Below, one piece after another: positions 58,780 to 64,000 of a stretch of DNA of 64,000 bases. Each line of letters opens with the position of its first letter. Within the stretch, counting starts at the first letter, position 1. The DNA is taken from the NCBI RefSeq assembly GCF_050870875.2, contig NZ_CP194041.2, positions 4,154,001 to 4,218,000 on the forward strand, given 5' to 3'. Both the position numbers and the translations under genes were made by a program. This stretch comes from Agarivorans sp050870875. GTDB lineage: Bacteria > Pseudomonadota > Gammaproteobacteria > Enterobacterales > Celerinatantimonadaceae. The notes beneath the pieces were generated by a model that had not been told where the DNA came from, ran no database searches, and saw only the letters and a program-made list of their open reading frames with translations.

Positions 58780-59547
58780 GTGCGGATCTACAAACTGTTT
58801 TGGTTAATCACTGTACTTAGCACCATGGCGTGGGCACAGCCTCAATCTCTGGATTTTTCGCAATGGCCTGTCAAGGGTGAACTAAAATCACTCACCGTAG
58901 AACAACGCCAATTTGTAAGTCTATGGATAGAACAACAGACCCCACAACAGCGAGGAACGGCGATTTTGCTTCCCGACTGGGGGAACTCTCCCAGTAGCGA
59001 GGATATGATCGATAGCTTACGCCAAACGCTTCCCTCCTTAGGCTGGCAAACCGGCGCGATTCTTCCACCAGCCCCCCAAGCCAGTCTGATGCAAGACAGT
59101 GAACCGCAAGATCAACAAAACACTTACCAACAACAACTAAGCGAAGTCATCGAAGCCGCTCGACAAACCCAAGCTCAGCCATTTGGATTTCAACTGTTGA
59201 TCGCGCAAGGGGTGATGGGCGCCTGGCTGGTCGAGTTGCTCGCCGAACAGCAATTAAGCCCACCCGATGGGCTTATCTTAATGAGCGCCTACTACCCCAA
59301 CCAAGCCCTAAATCAAAGGCTTGCCAAACAGCTCGCGCGGCTGAGCATTCCGGTACTCGACATCTATGATCCAAATTATAATCAATGGCAATTCGAAGCT
59401 GCCCAGCAACGCTTGATTGCCAGCAATAAAAGTCAGAAATTAAACTACCGACAAACACAGCTACCGGTCTCTGCCGAAACCGCACCTAACCATGCCTTAC
59501 TCACGAAAAGCATTTATGGCTGGTTGAACGCCTTAGGTTGGTACTAG
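58780..59547 (+). CDS. DUF3530-like secreted alpha/beta-hydrolase-type protein
   Basis: I use GTG 58780 (255 residues), which gives an ordinary signal peptide (VRIYKLFWLITVLSTMAWA). A TTG at 58765 is the alternative and would add five residues. The mature protein has the pattern of the DUF3530 family, an alpha/beta-hydrolase-like fold (TAILLPDWGNSP near 60, LLIAQGVMGAWLVELLAEQ, GLILMSAYYP, IPVLDIYDP). No catalytic GxSxG is obvious (QGVMG in its place), so hydrolase activity is uncertain. Confidence 0.72.
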   Translation: MRIYKLFWLITVLSTMAWAQPQSLDFSQWPVKGELKSLTVEQRQFVSLWIEQQTPQQRGTAILLPDWGNSPSSEDMIDSLRQTLPSLGWQTGAILPPAPQASLMQDSEPQDQQNTYQQQLSEVIEAARQTQAQPFGFQLLIAQGVMGAWLVELLAEQQLSPPDGLILMSAYYPNQALNQRLAKQLARLSIPVLDIYDPNYNQWQFEAAQQRLIASNKSQKLNYRQTQLPVSAETAPNHALLTKSIYGWLNALGWY

Positions 59548-59612
59548 CCAAGAGCTTAAACGCTGGTTAAACTGAACAACAGTTTCCCCATTCACAATAT
59601 GTTGATTTATCG

Positions 59613-60560
59613 ATGAATATTGTATTTTTAGACCGACAGACCCTAACTGACGATGTAAATTTAAGGCGTCCTCGCTTCCCCCATACTTGGCAAGACTATG
59701 CCAGTACCAATCCCGAGCAGCGATTAGCCCATGCGCAACATGCTGATATTTTGATAGTCAACAAAGTAAAACTCGATGCTGCTATTCTTAAGCAGCTTCC
59801 CCGCTTAAAATTGATTGCGGTGGCCGCAACTGGCACCAACAATGTAGATTTAGCTGCCGCAGCTCAACAACAGATCATCGTTTCAAATATTCAAGATTAT
59901 GCCGCCCAGAGCATCGCCGAGCATAGTATTGGCTTGATGTTTAATTTACGTCGCAATATAACCGCCTACCATCAGGCCGTTCAACAGGGACGCTGGCAAC
60001 AGTCACAGCAGTTCTGCTTTTTTGACTATCCCATTGATAATTTGGCAGGTCAAAAATTGGTGATTATTGGCGCAGGCAACTTAGGTCAAGCCACAGCTAA
60101 ACTTGCGAAAAGTATCGGTATGGAAGTGATATTTGCCGAACGTAAAAATCAAGCTCCCCGAACCGGAAGGGTTGATTTTATGGACGCCTTGGCCTGCGCA
60201 GACGTGCTAAGTATCCACTGTCCTCTCAGTTCCGAAACGGCAGATCTCATCACTCACACCGAATTAGCGTTAATGAAACCCAGCGCATTATTAATTAACA
60301 CTGCTCGGGGCGGTATCGTGAACGAGGCCGCCTTACTCGAAGCTCTACGCTCCGGAGGCATTGCCGGCGCCGCTTGTGACGTTGTCAGTCAAGAGCCCCC
60401 TTCCAGCGACAACCCTTTATTACAAGCCCAGGCGTTAAGCAACTTTATCCTCACGCCACATGTAGGCTGGGCAAGTAGTCAAAGCATGCAAAGCCTGGCC
60501 GACCAACTGATTGACAACATAGAAGCCTTCTCCGCAGGTCAGCCTCGCAACCAAGTATAG
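59613..60560 (+). CDS. D-2-hydroxyacid dehydrogenase (glycerate dehydrogenase-like)
   Basis: A 315-residue NAD-dependent D-2-hydroxyacid dehydrogenase. The Rossmann motif GAGNLGQATA is near residue 150 and ends in AER. The catalytic residues are visible as Arg in NTARGGIVNE, Glu in SQEPPSSDNP and His in LTPHVGWAS. The pattern YGSTNPEQ-like start (ASTNPEQRL) and the length suit glycerate/hydroxypyruvate reductases (HprA/GyaR), but substrate cannot be read from sequence alone. Confidence 0.87.
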   Translation: MNIVFLDRQTLTDDVNLRRPRFPHTWQDYASTNPEQRLAHAQHADILIVNKVKLDAAILKQLPRLKLIAVAATGTNNVDLAAAAQQQIIVSNIQDYAAQSIAEHSIGLMFNLRRNITAYHQAVQQGRWQQSQQFCFFDYPIDNLAGQKLVIIGAGNLGQATAKLAKSIGMEVIFAERKNQAPRTGRVDFMDALACADVLSIHCPLSSETADLITHTELALMKPSALLINTARGGIVNEAALLEALRSGGIAGAACDVVSQEPPSSDNPLLQAQALSNFILTPHVGWASSQSMQSLADQLIDNIEAFSAGQPRNQV

Positions 60561-60566
60561 AGTTAT

Positions 60567-61373
60567 CTAAGCCACTTTCGCTTTGCGTTGTAGCTTAATC
60601 ACTTCATAGGCACGTTGAATATCTTGAGTTCGCTGCTTAGCCAGCTCCATCATCTCCGGTGGCAGACCTTTTGCTACCAGCTTATCCGGGTGATGCTGGC
60701 TCATCAGTTTACGATAAGCGCGCTTCACTTGTTGCTCGCTGTCTTGGTCCGTGACCCCAAGAATTTGGTAGGCTTCGTCCAACTGTTTTGCACTTGATTG
60801 CGTCGATTGCTGTTGACCACCGCGACGATGGAAGTTGAGCTCGGCTTCCCAGCGAGAAATCATCGCGTCTAACTCTTGCGCAGAAAAACCTAAGGCATTT
60901 GCAACACGTTGCAACAATGCCCGTTCGCTGTCATCCACCACACCGTCGGCGAACACCCCCTGCAACTGAATTTCCATAAACATTTGCAATAAATCGCGAC
61001 GCCCCTGTACCACTTTTACGAAGCGGGCTACCTGTTCTTCTAGCGGAAAACTGGCATCTTTGCCTTGCCGAAAAGCATCTTGAGCCTGACGGCGAGCCTC
61101 GCCTTGTAGACGCATTTGGTCCATCAAAAAATTGGCGACTTGAATTTCTTGCTGAGTCACCACACCTTTTGACTTAGCGATATGCCCCAACACAGCAAAA
61201 GTCGAAAACAAAAACTCTTGTTGTACCACTTGGCTATTCGCGCTAGAAAAAACGAAGCCTTGACCCATCGCCTTGTCAAAACGGTGACCCAACCACAAAC
61301 CGAGTAAGGCGCCAAACCAACTGCCAAACATCAGACCAAAAAATACTCCTAGGAGTTTTCCCCAAAACCGCAT
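60567..61373 (-). CDS. djlA: Co-chaperone DjlA
   Basis: A 268-residue membrane-anchored DnaJ-like protein. One N-terminal membrane segment (about 8-28, a glycine-rich GxxxG-type helix) lies before a TerB-like domain. A C-terminal J domain (about 198-268) carries HPDK in SQHHPDKL. DjlA stimulates DnaK and, in E. coli, is linked to capsule signalling. It is the last gene of a run with murU and amgK. Confidence 0.94.
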   Translation of the reverse strand: MRFWGKLLGVFFGLMFGSWFGALLGLWLGHRFDKAMGQGFVFSSANSQVVQQEFLFSTFAVLGHIAKSKGVVTQQEIQVANFLMDQMRLQGEARRQAQDAFRQGKDASFPLEEQVARFVKVVQGRRDLLQMFMEIQLQGVFADGVVDDSERALLQRVANALGFSAQELDAMISRWEAELNFHRRGGQQQSTQSSAKQLDEAYQILGVTDQDSEQQVKRAYRKLMSQHHPDKLVAKGLPPEMMELAKQRTQDIQRAYEVIKLQRKAKVA

Positions 61374-61382
61374 AACTATTCT

Positions 61383-62057
61383 CTATTTACTTGTTAATTG
61401 CTGATCTAACTGCGCCAAACGTTGTGGCGTCCCCACATCAATCCACTGACCAAACTGCTGCTGCCCTGTCACTCGCTTAGCTGCTATTGCCGTCCTCAGT
61501 AAAGGAGCAAGCGCATGCCTCCCCGGAACCAGTGCCTCAAAAAAACGCTGACGATAAACCGCCACCCCACTAAAGGTCAATTCGGGGCGGTCCACCAAAC
61601 GTATACCATCAATCGCAAAATCCCCCTTGGGATGATGCTCGGGATTCGCCACTAACAACAAATGTGCATCGGCATCACCAATCTGCAACGACGCAAGCCG
61701 CTGGTAATCCCAATCATTCCAAATATCACCGTTAATCACCAGAAAAGGATCTGCTTTTATTAAGGGCAAAGCCTGTAAGATCCCTCCTGCCGTTTCAAGC
61801 GCTTGAGGCTCATGACTATATAACAACTGAATCTTCCAGCGTTGGCCATCACCCAATGTTGCCTCAATTTGCTCCCCTAAATAGGCGGTATTGATAATGA
61901 TCCGCTGAAAACCCACAGCCACTAGTTTTTCAATATGCCATTCAATTAAAGCTTTGCCCGCCACCTTTAACAAGGGCTTGGGACAAGCGTCGGTAAGTGG
62001 ACGCATCCGCTCACCTCGCCCAGCCGCCAAAATCATTGCAGTATCTAAACCACTCAT
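61383..62057 (-). CDS. murU: N-acetylmuramate alpha-1-phosphate uridylyltransferase MurU
   Basis: The start is ATG 62057, overlapping the amgK stop as ATGA. This gives 224 residues beginning MSGLDTAMILAAGRGERMRPLTD, the nucleotidyltransferase signature. PKPLLKVAGKALIEWHIEKL follows, and the metal site is VINGDIWND. MurU converts MurNAc-1-phosphate to UDP-MurNAc in the AmgK/MurU recycling route, which bypasses fosfomycin-sensitive MurA. Function is inferred from pairing with amgK. Confidence 0.88.
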   Translation of the reverse strand: MSGLDTAMILAAGRGERMRPLTDACPKPLLKVAGKALIEWHIEKLVAVGFQRIIINTAYLGEQIEATLGDGQRWKIQLLYSHEPQALETAGGILQALPLIKADPFLVINGDIWNDWDYQRLASLQIGDADAHLLLVANPEHHPKGDFAIDGIRLVDRPELTFSGVAVYRQRFFEALVPGRHALAPLLRTAIAAKRVTGQQQFGQWIDVGTPQRLAQLDQQLTSK

Positions 62058-63043
62058 CGATGAAACCCCTTTGCGATGGGAGCCAACCATTGATTAAATG
62101 CTGAAAATTCAGAATAAGTAGCGCTCACCCGCTGGATGTAATCCAAAGTTTGCGGAATCGCTTCACGGTAGCCTTGTTTCCCATCACGGTGGGCTAAACG
62201 ACAAAATATTCCAAGCGCCTTAAGATGACGTTGTAAGCCCGTCAAATCAAACCAGCGTTGCCATTGCGCCATGCTAATATCTTGATTAATGCTTAGACGG
62301 GAGAAAAATGACTGACTCAAGTGTTGCACCATCTCTTCAGGCCAAGCGATGTAGCAATCTCTTAGCAACGACACCACGTCATAACTGAGTGGCCCCAAAA
62401 CCATATCTTGAAAATCGATCATCACCATTTGCTGCTGATGAAGCATCAAATTTCGACAATGAAAATCACGATGCATCGCAACATAAGGCTGTTCTTGGAT
62501 GGCGACGCTGAGCTCTTCACAAAGACTCTGCCACTGCGCAGCCGCTTGCCATTCAGTTCCACTAAGCTGTAATTCTTTCGCCACAAACCACTCGGCAAAA
62601 ATATCCAACTCTCGCTGAATAAAAGTCTGGTCAAAATATTCCAAAGAAGGCAGCTCAGAAGGTTTAAGTGCTTGTAATTGAACGATCAGGTCTAAGGCTT
62701 GTCTATAGTATTTGTCGGCACTATCAAGACTTAAGCAATCTTCTAACATGGTGGTGCCGAGATCTTCAATCGCCATAAAACCTTGCTTAAGATCTGCGGC
62801 TAGGATCTTAGGAACGGGGAGCTGGTGACGGCTTAGTGCCGACGCTAAATCAACAAATTGTTGGTTTTTTTCGGTAAGAGGAGGCGCATCAACCGCAATG
62901 GCGGTAGTGCTTAGATCATAATCAAAACGAAAATAGCGGCGAAAGCTTGCATCACCACTGATCATCGTTAACTGAGGAAGTCCCATGGATAAACTATTAG
63001 ACAACCATTGTTGTAAAGCTGATTCGCGCACTATATTACTCAT
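62054..63043 (-). CDS. amgK: N-acetylmuramate/N-acetylglucosamine kinase AmgK
   Basis: A 329-residue aminoglycoside phosphotransferase-fold kinase. The catalytic loop MHRDFHCRNLML and the metal motif MIDFQDMVLGP are intact. It phosphorylates the anomeric hydroxyl of recycled amino sugars and feeds MurU, encoded directly downstream. The gene is divergent from lptD, the arrangement also known in Pseudomonas. Confidence 0.9.
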   Translation of the reverse strand: MSNIVRESALQQWLSNSLSMGLPQLTMISGDASFRRYFRFDYDLSTTAIAVDAPPLTEKNQQFVDLASALSRHQLPVPKILAADLKQGFMAIEDLGTTMLEDCLSLDSADKYYRQALDLIVQLQALKPSELPSLEYFDQTFIQRELDIFAEWFVAKELQLSGTEWQAAAQWQSLCEELSVAIQEQPYVAMHRDFHCRNLMLHQQQMVMIDFQDMVLGPLSYDVVSLLRDCYIAWPEEMVQHLSQSFFSRLSINQDISMAQWQRWFDLTGLQRHLKALGIFCRLAHRDGKQGYREAIPQTLDYIQRVSATYSEFSAFNQWLAPIAKGFHR

Positions 63044-63191
63044 ATTTCTATATTAAATGACGGCCTTTAAATAGCCGCCCACCGATAAATCCAGTATTAT
63101 AAGCCGCTAACTTTAACCACAGAATTCATAAAGCACAACGTTGATACTCTCGCTTGGAATTTTAATACGTCAGGGAATGGTCCAAATTCAT

Positions 63192-64000
63192 ATGTTGTTA
63201 ATTAAACGGAATCTGCCACGACTAGGATTGGCAATCTTCTTGCTAAGCCCTAACGCCAAGGCAGAAACCCCGTTAGCGCTGGCTCAGTGCCGAGCTTACA
63301 TACCGGAACGTACTCAGTCAGGTCCCGTCGACCCCACTGCACCATACGTGATAGCGGCCGACTCACTACATGCAAAGCAAGGTGATAAGGCAAGTTTTAC
63401 CGGTAACGTTGAATTTTCTCAAGGTCCCAGAGTACTCAAAGCTGATAACACAGTACTCGATGAGCAAGCTCAAACACTGAAGGCCGATGGTAAAATTGAG
63501 TTTCAAGATAACTTGGTCAGCGTCAAAAGTGATAGCTTCGATGCAAATTTAAAAAATCATCAGGCGAAACTAAATTCAGCTGAATATCAGTTGTTCGAGC
63601 AGCAAGGTCATGGTGAAGCGCATAATTTAATCATCAACGATGAGCAAAACTTATCCTTGGAAAACGCCAGCTACACCGCCTGTCCTCCCGGAGATGTGAG
63701 CTGGGAGATCCACGCCGAAAAAATAGATATCGACACCGAAAATCAATGGGCGACAACCAAAAATGCAACAGTAAGATTAATGAACGTCCCCGTTCTTTAC
63801 TTACCTTACTTCTCCTACCCAATTGGTGGCCAGCGTCATAGCGGCTTTTTATTTCCAAGCATATCAACCTCCACCACCAATGGTATGGATATTTCCACGC
63901 CCTATTATTGGAACATTGCACCTAATTTTGATGCCACCATAACTCCGCGAGTCATGTCGCGCAGAGGCCTGCAGTTACAATCCGAGTTTCGTTACTTACT
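63192..64000 (+). CDS. lptD: LPS-assembly protein LptD (5' part, runs off the window)
   Basis: The frame is open from 63192 to the window edge with about 269 codons and no stop. The protein starts with a signal peptide (about 1-24, ending NAKA). The periplasmic beta-taco domain follows: KQGDKASFTGNVEFSQGPR and YLPYFSYPIGGQRHSGFLFPS. Two of the four disulfide cysteines are visible (ALAQCRAY near the mature N-terminus and SYTACPPGD). LptD inserts LPS into the outer membrane with LptE. An in-frame ATG at 63177 is an alternative start. Confidence 0.93.
   Translation, partial: MLLIKRNLPRLGLAIFLLSPNAKAETPLALAQCRAYIPERTQSGPVDPTAPYVIAADSLHAKQGDKASFTGNVEFSQGPRVLKADNTVLDEQAQTLKADGKIEFQDNLVSVKSDSFDANLKNHQAKLNSAEYQLFEQQGHGEAHNLIINDEQNLSLENASYTACPPGDVSWEIHAEKIDIDTENQWATTKNATVRLMNVPVLYLPYFSYPIGGQRHSGFLFPSISTSTTNGMDISTPYYWNIAPNFDATITPRVMSRRGLQLQSEFRYL

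Noticed and set aside
63156..63185. Sigma-E-like promoter (GGAATTT ... GTCCAA) before lptD
   Set aside because: The elements are 17-18 bases apart, slightly long, and the transcript would begin almost at the ATG. Suggestive, since lptD is often sigma-E controlled, but not strong enough to call.

Overview
The window is about 64 kb of chromosomal housekeeping DNA from a marine-type gammaproteobacterium (Alteromonadales/Vibrionales-like). This rests on a complete MSHA pilus locus beside mreBCD, an lptAB-rpoN-hpf-ptsN-rapZ-npr cluster, the rapA/rluA pair, an E. coli-like rRNA operon with boxA sites, and a divergent lptD/amgK-murU arrangement. I cannot name the genus. I saw no insertion sequence, prophage, CRISPR array or plasmid feature, and coding density is high. 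Many starts in the long operons are four-base ATGA/GTGA overlaps.

Layout. 1-4261 (+): end of lptA, lptB, rpoN, hpf, ptsN, rapZ and npr (LPS export, sigma-54 and the nitrogen phosphotransferase branch). 4262-5860: a structured mRNA leader and the Mg2+ channel gene mgtE. 5957-9726: pmbA/tldE, darP and tldD, the two halves of the TldD/E protease flanking a ribosome-assembly gene. 9732-18928 (-): nitrilase-family amidase, yhdP, rng, maf, mreD, mreC, mreB (cell shape and envelope). 19510-36299 (-): the whole MSHA type IV pilus operon mshI-I2-J-K-L-M-N-E-G-F-B-A-C-D-O-P-Q, with csrD (mshH) upstream at 36650-38542. 38886-41098 (-): ilvIH. 41380-43167 (-): a 51-codon gene, an MJ1255/VC2487-type glycosyltransferase and a PAP2 phosphatase, then an NAD(P)-binding protein gene upstream. 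44264-46826 (+): leuA and a transglutaminase-like secreted protein. 46810-49256 (-): PilZ protein, PIN-PhoH ATPase and a lipoprotein. 49361-54837 (-): rrn operon (16S, tRNA-Glu, 23S, 5S) with two strong promoters and a terminator. 55075-60560 (+): rapA, rluA, a DUF3530-like protein and a 2-hydroxyacid dehydrogenase. 60567-63043 (-): djlA, murU, amgK. 63192-64000 (+): 5' part of lptD, cut by the window end.

How it fits together. Envelope biogenesis dominates: LPS export (LptA, LptB, LptD), outer-membrane lipid homeostasis (YhdP), peptidoglycan elongation (MreBCD) and recycling (AmgK, MurU). Surface attachment is the second theme: the MSHA pilus has a tip-protein candidate (MshQ) carrying a PA14-like insertion, and a motor ATPase (MshE) that keeps cyclic-di-GMP-binding motifs. 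CsrD and a PilZ protein are also present. The least explained items are the mgtE leader RNA, the 51-codon gene and its operon, and paired hairpins over the ilvI ribosome-binding site. I found no clearly new defence or mobile system.
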